NCBI GenBank assembly: GCA_946811185.2
Contig: OX328102.1
Coordinates: 16,865,194-16,929,193 of the forward strand
From: Hippopus hippopus
Taxonomy: Eukaryota; Mollusca; Bivalvia; Cardiida; Cardiidae
Direction: 5' to 3'
DNA length: 64,000 nucleotides
Every line of letters starts with the position of its first letter. Position 1 is the first letter of the stretch. The notes beneath the pieces were generated by a model that saw only the letters and a program-made list of their open reading frames with translations, searched no databases and was not told the DNA's origin. Below, piece after piece: positions 54,801-58,924 of the stretch. A program made the position numbers and the translations under genes.

Positions 54801-56161
54801 ACCATGATGTTGTACAGAGCGTTTGTTTGTTTCAGCTTCATTCTAGTTTTCTTTTATGCATTGACAGCTACAGTTTTCTGCCCATAGGTATTCACAAAGG
54901 GTACAATGTCCCATTACTTGAAGAAATAGGGAAGCTTTTTCAATAAGAGTGAGACAAGTGCGCTCAACATTAATTCCCAAATGAATTTGAAATAGTGGTC
55001 ACTATTATCCCATTAATTGGCAGAAATACGGGATATTTTCGAAATCATTGAGACAACTGCAGTAAAGACTAATTCTCAAGCGAACCATGCTCTGTGAAAA
55101 GGGGGCTTAATCCATCCGCAAAAAAGTATGGACCCAGGTCAGCCCGCGCAGTTCTCACAGGCTGACCTGGGCCGAAACCTTTTGCTATTGATCAATTTTC
55201 TACAAAAACCAAGGATCAGTTTACCTCACGATTCAGTCAGTCGCTAGACAAATTGGATTTAATGGGTCCTAATAGTATAATAACTTGCTTGGTATCATGC
55301 ATCACGGAGATGCATTAAGCCCCCTTTTGTCAGAGCATGGCTCAAATAAATTTGAAAAGGACAATGTCCCATCTGTGTTCATCCTAGGCTAATGGGACAT
55401 TTCTCTTGTTTAATAGGACAAATACCTTTAACCCCTGACTCTGCAGAGCACTGCAGTTAATATTGTAGATTGGTCTCAATCCTAAGAAACCAATTTGTCC
55501 TCTATGGTCTGTAAGAAATGTAACCCTATGGAGTGCTTATCACCGCTATAAATGTTTTTGCAGCCAGTGTAGATCAAGATCTAATGGACAAAACATGCAC
55601 TCTGGTGATCGTTTTTCTCCGTTTCTGTGCTGACGACGTTGACGACAAAAACAGCTGAGCACTAAAGTGATCTATGACAGAGGTATAAAACCTCGTTTAA
55701 CCATTGAACTTGCGCATGCGTGCACTTGCCTTTGACTTGAATGACTCCCTTCAGGTCACATTTGAATGCCTTGGTAAATCTAATTATCACCAAAACTATA
55801 TGAGAGCGATATCTAATACCAGACAAAGTGCTGTGCTTATTTCTAGAACTTGCACTCACGGATGCTTGCGTATGCAGCTGTATCCTATAGATACATAAGT
55901 AACTTCTGAAGACTCATACCTTATATAAATCCTGGTAGCGTCATTTTTATCATGCATGGTGTATATACGACATTCATGTCAAAGTGTCGACCTCTGCTGA
56001 AAACATTCATCCTACGTATTTAGGTGGTCATACGTCTTGAAAGAATGATTGTAATCTCCAGAAAAAAAAACCTGATGTTAAACTTACAGAATATTTTTCC
56101 ATGCTTCCTCGCCAAATTTTTCGATGGCCAGCTCTCGAACACAAACATGTATCTGTCCATA
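9570..56161 (-). CDS. GUCY1B2-like: Soluble guanylate cyclase beta subunit, GUCY1B2-like (11 exons; initiator exon not located)
   Basis: Converts GTP to cGMP in response to a diatomic gas bound at haem. Exons (minus strand, in order): 56088-56161, 54607-54707, 52530-52713, 35973-36049, 35160-35630, 32950-33124, 31548-31693, 27967-28115, 13230-13376, 12226-12380, 9570-9813. All have AG/GT borders and compatible phases, and total 1923 nt = 640 codons plus stop. The first codon seen is Tyr, residue 2 of the family, so only an exon with the ATG is missing. Counting that Met, the proximal haem ligand is His105, exactly as in beta-1. The YxSxR motif reads YYTIR (Ser to Thr). The cyclase domain has both metal aspartates (D422, D466), guanine-selecting E462 and C532, and N539/R543. 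One chain therefore carries a whole active site, as in homodimeric atypical cyclases. The C-terminus CVIL is a prenylation box, as in mammalian GUCY1B2. Confidence 0.9.
10060..10205 (+). repeat. SINE 3' fragment
   Basis: Matches the 3' part of the tRNA-derived SINEs at 46203 and 48953 (CACTGCGATATGACTGGAAT and GCGTAAAACACCATTAATCAA). The head is missing. Confidence 0.6.
10300..10480. repeat. Family-F palindromic MITE, degraded
   Basis: CACCAACCATTCTTA... and ...TAAGAATGGTTGTTGAATAC ends around an inner GATTGGCTAA-type palindrome (here TAATTGGCTAAT). Same family as 47697 and 22640. Confidence 0.6.
10665..10847. mobile_element. 183-bp near-perfect foldback MITE with AATA duplication
   Basis: The first 78 bases and the last 78 are inverted repeats with a single mismatch, ending GTACGGTGGCACAAAAGTGA / its complement. 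AATA flanks both sides (10661-10664, 10848-10851), a likely 4-bp target duplication. The inner part repeats ACGTGCGCAC, an alternating purine-pyrimidine tract. Confidence 0.85.
11285..11402 (+). repeat. Family-C repeat, right half
   Basis: Begins GATTCTGCCGGTTG and ends CCCTTTTACCAGAGC, the right half of the 260-bp family C; the hairpin half is absent. Confidence 0.65.
11650..11760 (+). repeat. Family-B repeat, degraded
   Basis: GACTCTGAGAAAGG, TTTTGAAAACATTGTGGGAAAA and a poor version of the central palindrome. Confidence 0.5.
11785..12002 (+). repeat. Family-A hairpin repeat
   Basis: Starts ATCCTTATCCTGCTAATAAAT and ends GCGCTTAGCAGCCTAGGAG. The centre is the hairpin GATCAGACTGC...GCAGTCTGATC flanked by GGACAGTGTAGA and its complement. 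Confidence 0.8.
12226..12380 (-). CDS. GUCY1B2-like: Cyclase exon: guanine-recognition Cys and transition-state residues
   Basis: 155 nt, residues 510-561. Encodes [20 protein letters not shown], then [17 protein letters not shown] with C532, N539 and R543. [13 protein letters not shown] is the sequence typical of homodimeric guanylate cyclases. Confidence 0.95.
13230..13376 (-). CDS. GUCY1B2-like: Cyclase exon: second metal site
   Basis: 147 nt (49 codons, phase 0 on both sides), residues 461-509. Starts [17 protein letters not shown], giving base-recognition E462 and metal-binding D466. Reached after a 14.6-kb intron. Confidence 0.95.
13521..13702 (+). repeat. Family-A repeat with shortened hairpin
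   Basis: Has the family-A start (TTTTACCCTCATTCAGCTAA) and end (GCTTAGCAGCCTAAGGGTTAA), but the inner AGACTGCAC arms are missing: GGACAGTGTAGATC is joined directly to GATCTACACTGTCC. Confidence 0.75.
13893..14089 (+). repeat. Family-A hairpin repeat
   Basis: TTAACCCTTATCCTGCTAAA to GAGTCGCGCTTACGGTTAA with the full hairpin at about 13994-14060. Confidence 0.85.
15762..15872 (+). repeat. Family-C repeat, right half
   Basis: AGGATTCAGTTGGTTGTTAG to CCTCTTACCAGAGCATG. Lies directly left of a family-D copy. Confidence 0.65.
16967..17760 (+). repeat. About five 160-bp tandem units
   Basis: Units start near 16967, 17129, 17290, 17453 and 17611; each contains AAGGGCAAATAACTCCAGTT and TTTTGACCAAGTTTGGTGCT. 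Sequence identity between units is high. Confidence 0.9.
17765..17820 (+). repeat. (ACGG)n microsatellite
   Basis: Runs of GGACGGACGG with small interruptions near the right end of the composite element. Confidence 0.9.
17985..19035 (+). repeat. Degenerate satellite of about 200-bp units
   Basis: A motif of the form GTCATNGNGGAACNNGGTCGATT followed by TTTAGGTAAG recurs near 17990, 18180, 18380, 18580, 18800 and 18995, and ATAAATCTGTNAAATAT recurs between. The units are old and strongly diverged. Confidence 0.7.
19425..19580 (+). repeat. Family-B repeat, degraded
   Basis: TACGACCCTGAG, TTTTTGAAAACATTTTGAGG and TGCTGGTGACCAGCATTTTT: the family-B palindrome. Confidence 0.65.
19895..20050 (+). 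repeat. Short-period tandem repeat (about 17 bp)
   Basis: Degenerate units of the form CAGTGTAAACGAATATCA about eight times. Confidence 0.75.
20300..21040. other. No gene seen
   Basis: Includes a 164-codon open frame (20456-20950), but its product is low in complexity (F-rich run over a T tract) and starts in a family-B-like fragment, so it is not called a gene. Confidence 0.6.
21040..22320 (+). repeat. Minisatellite array, about 30-45-bp degenerate units
   Basis: Some 35-40 units built on CTCCCTTTCCATGCTTATAT and CAAGCACTAG. Both strands give low-complexity open frames because the unit lacks stops in several frames; these are not genes. Confidence 0.85.
22525..22870. repeat. Family-F MITE with a flanking unclassified repeat
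   Basis: 22640-22860 has TTCACCAACCACTCTTTAGA at one end, the inner palindrome ATCTGATTGGCTAAACCA...GGTTTAGCCAATCAGAT, and the complementary far end. 22525-22640 matches 32175-32270 (AGTCCACTGAAAGTCAGAAA type), an unclassified repeat that carries half a family-A hairpin. Confidence 0.65.
23165..23230 (-). pseudogene. Left piece of a duplicated cyclase exon
   Basis: Next to a (GA)n tract. On the minus strand it reads close to [10 protein letters not shown] followed by a stop, matching [10 protein letters not shown] of the true exon at 27967-28115. The rest of the duplicate lies beyond the LTR element, at 27819-27870. Confidence 0.75.
23231..23837 (-). repeat. 3' LTR
   Basis: 607 bp, almost identical to 27212-27818. 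Confidence 0.93.
23838..23850 (-). other. Polypurine tract
   Basis: AGGAGGGGAAG on the minus strand directly before the 3' LTR. Confidence 0.8.
23969..24529 (-). pseudogene. Reverse transcriptase fragment joined to RNase H end
   Basis: Encodes the RT N-terminus ([17 protein letters not shown], then [16 protein letters not shown]) and, after a frame change, [20 protein letters not shown]...[13 protein letters not shown]. Then FVTPDGLYY is fused directly to PDALSRG and a stop, where DALSR is the usual end of RNase H. The RT catalytic YxDD region is absent. The frame changes and the internal deletion make it inactive. Confidence 0.85.
24499..25389 (-). pseudogene. Integrase with deleted catalytic core
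   Basis: Encodes the linker upstream of integrase ([33 protein letters not shown]), the start of the HHCC zinc domain ([20 protein letters not shown]) and then, without the DDE core, the C-terminal GPY/F domain ([25 protein letters not shown]). It runs into RT after one frameshift near 24510, which confirms the INT-RT order. Confidence 0.85.
25435..26281 (-). pseudogene. Retrotransposon nucleocapsid and protease
   Basis: A CCHC knuckle, [15 protein letters not shown], followed by a protease with the active-site triad in [12 protein letters not shown]. The frame shifts once inside the protease, near 25690; the second part reads on with [16 protein letters not shown] and [12 protein letters not shown]. 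Confidence 0.85.
26311..26950 (-). pseudogene. Retrotransposon gag
   Basis: Two overlapping frames together give a Ty3-type gag: a charged coiled coil ([19 protein letters not shown]), [39 protein letters not shown] and [14 protein letters not shown]. It is broken by a frameshift near 26500. Confidence 0.75.
27189..27206 (-). other. Primer-binding site, tRNA-Pro type
   Basis: TGGGGGCTCGTCTGGGAT, five nt inside the 5' LTR. It differs at one base from the tRNA-Pro primer site known from gammaretroviruses. Confidence 0.8.
27212..27818 (-). repeat. 5' LTR
   Basis: 607 bp, TGTTATGTAATAGG start and CTTGGCTCGTAACA end on the minus strand. Confidence 0.93.
27819..27875 (-). pseudogene. Right piece of a duplicated cyclase exon
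   Basis: On the minus strand encodes [11 protein letters not shown]...STYLLT, matching [17 protein letters not shown] of the exon at 27967-28115. It is followed toward the true exon by (GA)n. Confidence 0.8.
27870..27960. repeat. (GA)n tract with interruptions
   Basis: GA dinucleotides broken by GGCAACAAACAACAA; lies 6 bp from the donor site of the cyclase exon. Confidence 0.9.
27967..28115 (-). CDS. GUCY1B2-like: Cyclase exon: first half of catalytic domain
   Basis: 149 nt, residues 411-460. Encodes [19 protein letters not shown] with metal-binding D422, and [21 protein letters not shown] decayed duplicate lies just downstream (27819-27870 and 23185-23230), split by a retrotransposon. Confidence 0.95.
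28165..28330 (+). repeat. Family-E repeat
   Basis: TTTGACCTACTTCTTGGT, GCAATTGGTCAAAAG and TGTTTATTCGGCGGGCCCCT; the same family as 36395, 52990 and (inverted) 31138 and 58925. Confidence 0.7.
28330..31140 (+). mobile_element. 5'-truncated non-LTR retrotransposon (LINE)
   Basis: Lacks the endonuclease; begins in the linker before RT and ends with a (GAATTT)n tail (31108-31138) typical of LINE 3' ends. Reading frame broken by one frameshift and one in-frame stop. Inserted between two opposite family-E copies. Confidence 0.85.
28360..30498 (+). pseudogene. LINE reverse transcriptase, disrupted
   Basis: RT motifs in order: [91 protein letters not shown] and [10 protein letters not shown] cysteine motif near the C-terminus ([19 protein letters not shown]) matches the zinc segment of LINE ORF2 proteins. 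There is a frameshift near 28690 and a TAA at 29920-29922, after which the same frame resumes at 29929. Clade (CR1/I/Jockey-like) not decided. Confidence 0.85.
31138..31200 (-). repeat. Family-E repeat, inverted
   Basis: GGGGCCCGCCGAATAAATAT and TTGACCAATTGCAAATTACT, the complement of the copy at 28165. Confidence 0.7.
31548..31693 (-). CDS. GUCY1B2-like: Cyclase exon: signalling coiled coil
   Basis: 146 nt, residues 362-411. Encodes [19 protein letters not shown] and the hallmark [19 protein letters not shown] that joins coiled coil to catalytic domain. Confidence 0.93.
31972..32340 (+). repeat. Family-C copy followed by a half family-A hairpin repeat
   Basis: 31972-32185 is family C with hairpin CAGGTCAGCCTGGGAA...GGCTGACCTGG. 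32185-32340 carries the family-A hairpin core (AGATCAGACTGCACG) in a different flank, shared with 22525-22640. Confidence 0.75.
32950..33124 (-). CDS. GUCY1B2-like: Cyclase exon: HNOBA C-terminal part
   Basis: 175 nt, residues 304-362. Starts [18 protein letters not shown] and contains [17 protein letters not shown], the most conserved HNOBA stretch. Its acceptor and first bases are repeated in tandem upstream (see 33105-33265). Confidence 0.93.
33105..33265 (-). repeat. 60-bp tandem repeat over a cyclase splice acceptor
   Basis: The start of exon 32950-33124 with its acceptor is repeated with an exact 60-bp period: acceptors at 33125 and 33185 and a decayed third near 33245. Related, older copies lie at 34720-34960. 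Confidence 0.85.
33271..34720. other. Intron sequence, no gene seen
   Basis: Contains an inverted pair: CAGGCGGCAGGGGACTTGG...TTCACGACTGTGGCGAATCA (33285-33340) and its complement (33905-33960). Also a direct duplication, AAACGACCATTAGGTTATC (34275, 34355). Confidence 0.6.
34720..34960. repeat. Decayed copies of the 60-bp splice-acceptor unit
   Basis: GATTGTCCTGAAATACAAGA and ACTTATAGAGGTATGATTGA and similar pieces match the unit at 33105-33265. The last (34925-34970) resembles the exon start itself. Confidence 0.6.
35160..35630 (-). CDS. GUCY1B2-like: Cyclase exon: end of H-NOX and HNOBA domain
   Basis: 471 nt, the largest exon, residues 147-304. Encodes the end of H-NOX ([17 protein letters not shown]) and most of the PAS-like HNOBA domain ([17 protein letters not shown], then [12 protein letters not shown]). 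Confidence 0.93.
35973..36049 (-). CDS. GUCY1B2-like: Cyclase exon: H-NOX haem-propionate motif
   Basis: 77 nt after a 16.5-kb intron. Encodes residues 121-147, with [18 protein letters not shown]. This is the YxSxR motif that holds the haem propionates; Ser is replaced by Thr and Arg is kept. Confidence 0.92.
36395..36610 (+). repeat. Family-E repeat
   Basis: GGCTTTTGACCTACTCCTTG to CGATACCCCGGAGCC; with 52990-53215 it gives the fuller consensus of the family. Confidence 0.7.
36850..36981 (-). repeat. Family-B repeat, left part, interrupted
   Basis: From TTTACCAGACGATCCCGACT to TTTCAATTTGGACAG. The family-B sequence continues at 39278 after the inserted LTR element. Confidence 0.75.
36991..37151 (-). 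repeat. 3' LTR of short-LTR element
   Basis: TGTTGCCTTTATACGAAAGG to GGATACCACA; contains ACAACAACAACAACC. Confidence 0.8.
37640..37860 (-). pseudogene. Integrase C-terminal remnant
   Basis: Minus strand reads [20 protein letters not shown], typical of the last residues of Gypsy integrases, with stops nearby. Confidence 0.6.
37865..38287 (-). pseudogene. Retrotransposon aspartic protease
   Basis: Contains [20 protein letters not shown], the DSGA active site of retropepsins, and ends [13 protein letters not shown], the usual sequence just before RT. RT itself is deleted. Confidence 0.8.
38370..38480 (-). pseudogene. Double zinc knuckle of gag
   Basis: Minus strand [17 protein letters not shown] and [12 protein letters not shown]: two knuckles in tandem, as in many Gypsy nucleocapsids; then a stop. 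Confidence 0.75.
38565..39002 (-). pseudogene. Retrotransposon gag
   Basis: 145 codons with [40 protein letters not shown] and [20 protein letters not shown], the conserved pattern of Gypsy gag in invertebrates. It ends in a stop before the knuckles, so the element is inactive. Confidence 0.8.
39113..39277 (-). repeat. 5' LTR of short-LTR element
   Basis: 165 bp. The inside neighbour on the minus strand, TGGCGACGAAGATGGACG, is the candidate primer-binding site. Confidence 0.8.
39278..39310 (-). repeat. Family-B repeat, right part after insertion
   Basis: GACAGGGCTAAAATTCTGTC, then GTCTGGTAAAGAGT, completes the copy broken at 36981. Confidence 0.7.
39660..39890 (+). repeat. Family-B repeat
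   Basis: TTAGACTTCAGACTTGCCC to TGGTAAAGGGTTAA with palindrome GGAGAAAATGCTGGTTACC... Confidence 0.75.
40270..40490 (+). repeat. Family-B repeat
   Basis: CTCTTTACCAGACAACAGTA to ATGGATTGATAAAAGG; palindrome AGAAAATGCTTGTTAACAGC... Confidence 0.8.
40791..41163 (+). repeat. Two degraded family-A copies in tandem
   Basis: 40791-40965 and 40998-41161. The hairpin arms are eroded, but the start (CCCTTATCCTACTAAAAAAT) and end (CGTAGCCTAAGGGTTAA) are recognisable. Confidence 0.7.
41210..41400 (+). repeat. Family-B repeat with extra palindrome
   Basis: Two hairpins: AATGGGTTTAAAACCCATT (about 41234-41252) and the usual AGAAAATGCTGGTAACCAGC. Confidence 0.7.
41540..41705 (+). repeat. Family-B repeat, degraded
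   Basis: ACATTGTGAGAAATGCAGAAAA, TGCTGGTCACCTGC and TGTGGTAAAAGGTTA. Confidence 0.6.
41740..41985 (+). repeat. tRNA-derived SINE
   Basis: B-box-like GTGAGTTCGATTCCCACGGC at 41802-41821, then a body ending in CGCCCATAAGGGCAAAGGTG. Same family as the inverted copy at 45475-45725. Confidence 0.7.
42518..42778 (+). repeat. Family-C repeat, full copy
   Basis: GAGCCATGCTCTGTGAAAAG to CTTTTGTCAGAGCATGGC with hairpin CAGGTCAGCCTGCGCAG...CAGGCTGACCTG near 42570-42602. Confidence 0.85.
43130..43300 (+). repeat. Family-C repeat, right half
   Basis: GGTCGAAACTTCGCTATTGG to CCTCGTTTTCACAGAGC. Confidence 0.65.
43699..43915 (-). repeat. Family-A hairpin repeat, inverted
   Basis: TTAACCTCTTTAGGCTGCTA start; hairpin AAGATCAGACTGCACAG...; ends TTTCACTCATTTAACAGG. 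Confidence 0.8.
43935..44155 (+). repeat. tRNA-derived SINE
   Basis: A box TGGCTCGGTGGTGAAAGGG and B box GGGTTCGATCCTCACCC (43984-44000); the body is TTGGGCAAGATATTTCAGG and CCCAGGAAATACATGACA. The head does not fold as an intact tRNA. Confidence 0.75.
44232..44495 (+). repeat. Family-C repeat, full copy
   Basis: GGGCCATGTTCTGTGAAAAG to CCCTTTTGCCAGAGCACAGC, hairpin at about 44287-44330. Confidence 0.8.
44890..45130. repeat. Family-A fragment running into a family-F MITE
   Basis: 44890-44985 is one arm of an inverted family A ending at ACTGCACATT; from there family F (TTCTCAGTCTTATTCACGAG, GATTGGCAACCAAATCG...) takes over, suggesting insertion of F in the A hairpin. Confidence 0.6.
45475..45725 (-). 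repeat. tRNA-derived SINE, minus strand
   Basis: The minus-strand head GGCCATACATCTCAAGTGG, GGTTAGAGCACAGGACTCAT and GGGTTCGATTCCCACGGC resembles a tRNA with a CAT anticodon but with an enlarged variable part. The body matches 41740-41985. Confidence 0.75.
46035..46200 (+). repeat. Family-B repeat, interrupted by SINE
   Basis: CAACGACTCTGAGG, CACTGTGGGAAAAGG and TCATTTGAGTCACACTTACTTGTCGTCTG. The last bases, ACTTGTCGTCTG, recur after the SINE (46472), so the SINE lies between two copies of about 10-12 bp. Confidence 0.75.
46203..46475 (+). repeat. tRNA-derived SINE with target duplication
   Basis: Head CCGACCGGGTGGCTCAGTGG, B box GAGTTCGATACCCGG, tail CCGACCGCCATGATATGACC and GGCGTTAAACCCCAATACAA. 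Flanked by ACTTGTCGTCTG (46193-46204) and its repeat (46472-46483). Confidence 0.85.
46490..46740 (+). repeat. Family-B repeat
   Basis: CTCTTTACCAAAGAATCCCG, palindrome AGAAAATGTTGCTAACCAAC, end TTGGCAAAGAGTTA. Confidence 0.8.
46726..47163 (-). repeat. Two family-A hairpin repeats in tandem, inverted
   Basis: 46726-46898 and 46898-47163. Both have the hairpin AAGATCAGACTGCACA...TGTGCAGTCTGATCTT type. The second has a duplicated CCGATAAGGATATCTT segment. Confidence 0.85.
47697..47870. repeat. Family-F palindromic MITE
   Basis: TATTCACCAACCATTCTTAA at one end, inner CTAAACCAAATGGTTTAGCC, far end complementary to the first. No coding capacity. Confidence 0.8.
47885..48060. repeat. Family-F palindromic MITE, second copy
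   Basis: CTCACCAACCATTCTGAGTA, inner TTAACCAGCGGGTTTAGCC, end TCAGAATGGTTGTTGAATAC. Confidence 0.75.
48690..48955 (+). repeat. Two family-B repeats in tandem
   Basis: 48690-48840 and 48845-48955, each with the GAGAAAATGCTGGTT palindrome and a TTCCTNNGACTTGT-type border. Confidence 0.8.
48953..49270 (+). repeat. tRNA-derived SINE, long form
   Basis: Head GGCCAAGCTCGGTAGCGCAG, B box TGGTTCGAATCTCCAGC, tail GGCCGCCGCGATATGACTGA and ACGACGCTAAACACCATACC. The tail is shared with the SINE at 46203 although the heads differ. Confidence 0.8.
49303..49512 (+). repeat. Family-A hairpin repeat
   Basis: TAATCCTTTTCCTGATAAAT to CGCGCTTTGCAACCTATGGG, complete hairpin at about 49410-49480. Confidence 0.88.
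49543..49757 (+). repeat. Family-A hairpin repeat
   Basis: TTAACCCTTATCCTGCTAAG to TTAGCAGCTTAAGGGCTAA, complete hairpin at about 49648-49720. Confidence 0.9.
50009..50310 (+). repeat. Family-A copy without hairpin, then family-B copy
   Basis: 50009-50148: AACTCTTATCCTGCTAAATA, a poly-T/poly-G run in place of the hairpin, then AGTCGCGCTTAGCAGCC. 50150-50310: a family-B copy. Confidence 0.7.
51117..51378 (+). repeat. Family-C repeat, full copy
   Basis: GAGCCATGCTCTGTGAAAAG to CCCTTTTACCAGAGCATG, hairpin CATGTCAGCCTGCGCAG...CAGGCTGACATG with a compensatory A/T pair. Confidence 0.85.
51690..51960 (-). repeat. Family-C repeat, inverted
   Basis: CCGCGCTCTGACAGAAGGGT to TTTCACAGAGCATAGCTC; hairpin at about 51868-51908. 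Confidence 0.8.
52530..52713 (-). CDS. GUCY1B2-like: Cyclase exon: H-NOX haem-ligand exon
   Basis: 184 nt. Encodes residues 60-121, including [24 protein letters not shown] with the predicted proximal haem histidine (His105), and IVAPSFR. Acceptor CTTTTCCAG-type (TTTTCCAG), donor GTAAGTGACC. Confidence 0.93.
52990..53215 (+). repeat. Family-E repeat
   Basis: TTTTTTCTGCGTAGCTTTTA, CAGTATTGATACTCTCGAAC, GTTTATTCTGCAAGTCCC to TACCTCTGGGCGCTTAATCA. Confidence 0.7.
53475..53735 (-). repeat. Family-C repeat, inverted
   Basis: AGCCCTCTGGCAAAAGGGGA to TTTTACCACAGAGCATGG, hairpin at about 53645-53690. Confidence 0.8.
54317..54582 (+). mobile_element. Family-D double-hairpin MITE
   Basis: Terminal inverted repeats GGCCTGCAACACGCGAA / its complement (54317-54582). 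Two hairpins of the type TCTCGGATCAGCCTGCG... joined by a 75-bp spacer with TGTAGGACAAAATCTAATGT. Confidence 0.88.
54607..54707 (-). CDS. GUCY1B2-like: Cyclase exon: H-NOX, residues 26-60
   Basis: 101 nt between TTTTCAG and GTAATG. Encodes [19 protein letters not shown] and then [13 protein letters not shown], the second and third helices of H-NOX. A family-D repeat ends only 25 bp from its donor. Confidence 0.9.
55083..55342 (+). repeat. Family-C repeat, full copy
   Basis: GAACCATGCTCTGTGAAAAG to CCCTTTTGTCAGAGCATGGC. Confidence 0.85.
55343..56087. other. Intron sequence, no gene seen
   Basis: Only a decayed family-A-like GTGTAGATCAAGATCTAATG stretch (55568-55590) is noticed. Confidence 0.6.
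56088..56161 (-). CDS. GUCY1B2-like: Cyclase exon: H-NOX N-terminus
   Basis: 74 nt, acceptor CTATTTCAG, donor GTAAGT. Encodes residues 2-26, beginning [11 protein letters not shown] and including KFGEEAW, which match the start of H-NOX domains. Phase 0 in, 2 out. The initiator Met must come from an upstream exon above 56161. Confidence 0.9.
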
Positions 56162-56429
56162 CTGAAATAGATAAAATTTAATTACAATTTAAAATCGAGA
56201 TTTTATGGAATTTTTCTTTGGATAATTTTGAGCACAGTGTATATCAGTGCTTTCAAATGTATTTGTTTGACCGACCATTATGATATTCAATGGGATGTCT
56301 AGCAATTTTCCCTTTAACCATAATATTTTAACATATATTCAGAAAATTATACCCTGGCCTTCATACCCCTATACATAAGAAAATTGGTAGCCTCAAGCTG
56401 GCTTTGATTCAAATGCACCCTTTCCCAGG

Positions 56430-56965
56430 CAACAAATTTTAGGCTCTTCCATTTTCAAAGCAATAGCAGACAATAGATTGAAGTAGACTCAAATTATGTG
56501 ATTTGTCTGTGAAGGGTATACATGTAGAACATAGTGGAAACAGGAGAAAATGCTGGCTAGCAGCATTTTCTCCTTTTTCCCACTATGTTTTCATAGGCCT
56601 TCTCCATCAGGGCCCTTAACACCCGGCATTGTGTGGTACAGGTTTCAGTAGTCTATTTCTAGCTTGATATCTATGGACAATTTTTAGTTTACTCTTCAAG
56701 TTAAGGTACAGGCATATTCCCGGTACATTTACGGTACTTTTGGACAAGACGACAATATATGTATGTTAGATTTTTCCAACAATAAATAAATGTGGCTCAA
56801 GTAATGACATTTGTATTAAAAAGAGTAGGAAACATAGGGGGGGGGGGGGGGGGGGGGGAAAGGAGAAAATGCTGGTAGCCAGCATTTTCTCCTTTTTCCA
56901 ACAATGTTTTCAGAAGCCTCCTTGCACAAGTAAAAACACGAGGTTCTTTATTAAAGTTTAAGCAT
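56430..56965 (+). repeat. Two family-B repeats separated by unique sequence
   Basis: 56430-56655 and 56755-56965, each with the GGAGAAAATGCTGG palindrome; the second has a poly-G run of about 20. Confidence 0.8.
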
Positions 56966-57987
56966 TAAGGAAATAGAACAACAACACTGGCCTTTCATGA
57001 CAAGGACAATTGCAATCATTGTTTAAACTTTGGAAGTAAGAATGGCGACTGCTTTTAGCGGTTGTCTGATTAAAGGCACACTTACTGTCAAAAGTAAACG
57101 ATTCGGGAGTCAGAATGCAGGCAAAGTTAAATCATACCATTGAAAAGTATGGATATTATTATGAATCTGATAATATGTTACTTTGTAATCTATCAAAATT
57201 CTGGTCGCTGGCAGAAAAACATATCATAAAAGTAGAACAGAAATTGCCAACTTTGACAGATTACTCTTTAACATAATACCGGGCTCATAATGATATTCTT
57301 TCCCCGAATGTGTGAAAAAAAGTGAAATCCAAATTATCTCCCTTGTTACATAAAAACCAGTGTTAACAAATTGCAATTAGGTCCTTTTATTTGATTTCTT
57401 TTGTTTTAATCCTTGCTTTACTAAGAGATGTTGCGATTATTGTAATTTGACTTGTGATGTTAATTTAAGATCTTTATAATATTTTCAAATCGAATTCCAC
57501 ACACTATTACCATCGAAATGCGTCTGTAGTAGATCACATTTGTGGTTTGATAAATTTTGAAGGAGATATTTAAACTTGAACATTCCTAAATAGTGTAGCG
57601 GATATCAAGGATAAAAAACACGTAATACCTTTTCCAGGACCTATGAAGTAGTTAAGAGCTATCAAGGGAAGTAACTGTCTTTTGTCTCCAATTGCTTACA
57701 TTTGGCAGCTAGTGGGCATTTTATACAAGTGTAAGCAGATACATGTTTGATAGCATGTATTTCAAATGTAAATACTTTCAAATATGTCGGGACATTTTTT
57801 TTTTTGTTCTGTATTATATTTTCTCTAGGCATAACAATACAGTTTTGTATTAGAGAGAAAGAGGCGTGAAGCAAGGCCAAGTAATCAGTTGTCTAGATCT
57901 AATACAATATTGTGCCAGTCTGCTGCTGTACAGATTGTACGTATTATATTGTATGATTGACAAGCATGAAAACTATCGTTTACAACT
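56966..57987. other. No gene seen
   Basis: Upstream of the located cyclase exons; the initiator exon or promoter could lie here or farther right, but no convincing ATG exon was picked out. Confidence 0.5.
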
Positions 57988-58236
57988 GAACCACGCTCTG
58001 GCAAAAGGGGGCTTAATGCTTCTCCGAGATGATAGTCATCATATAATCAAGGATCTATAAAATCCATTTTTTCCGACAACCGACTGGAATCAGAGGTAGT
58101 ATGGTCCTTAGACATGCAGAAAATTCAACAAAAATCAAAAAGTTTAGATTCATGTCAGCCTGCGCGGACTGTGCAGGCTGACATGGTCGATACTTTTTAC
58201 AAATGCATTAAGCCCCTTTTTCACAGAGCATGGCTC
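57988..58236 (-). repeat. Family-C repeat, inverted
   Basis: ACCACGCTCTGGCAAAAGGG to CTTTTTCACAGAGCATGGC, hairpin CATGTCAGCCTGCGCGG...GCAGGCTGACATG. Confidence 0.82.
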
Positions 58237-58924
58237 AAATATTATTGGTACAAATTTCGGATCAGTTTTCTTTTATTTGGAAGTCATAACCCTAAAACTA
58301 AGAGATCCCGTATATTACCGACCCTGACAAAGAATGCTTTTGAAGACTTTGTTGAGAAAAAAATCTAGTATGACCCATGCTCTCGTAAAAAGAGGTTTAA
58401 TGCGTCTTCGTGGTGCAATATACCGAGCAAGTCATCATGAACAAAAGCCTGCAGTCTGCCCTTTAGTCTACGCTATCTACTTTACGGGTACATTCTGGAC
58501 AAAGAACACATCGAAATTTCAATATTTTGTGTCTTACTTCTGGTTTGAAAATGTCCGCTGGATTTATTCGGCGCTCTACGTGTTTAAACCTTTTAGAGCC
58601 ATTAGCGAAAACATGGGATTTTGCGGACGGCAAAAGATAAAGATTAGACTACAAAGAATATGCATCTTACCTGTTATCTATACCGTCAGCTTGTTTAATC
58701 AAGCCTATCACACACAAATCTTTCTGAGTTTCAATGGATTGTATTTTCAGTCGCCGAAATATGTCTAGTTTATAGCTCGAAAAGTTAACAAGAAATATCT
58801 TTCAAAAAAGACAGACGGCGTAACAGGTACCGGGATATAAATATTGAAACTATTTTGTGGTCTGATGGGGTGGGGGGGGGGGGGGGGGGGGGGGAAAGGA
58901 TATTGGTGTCATAAATGGGCCTGC

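Noticed and set aside
58334..58768. 144-codon plus-strand frame
   Set aside because: Starts in a family-C fragment and contains a family-A-like arm; no recognisable domain.
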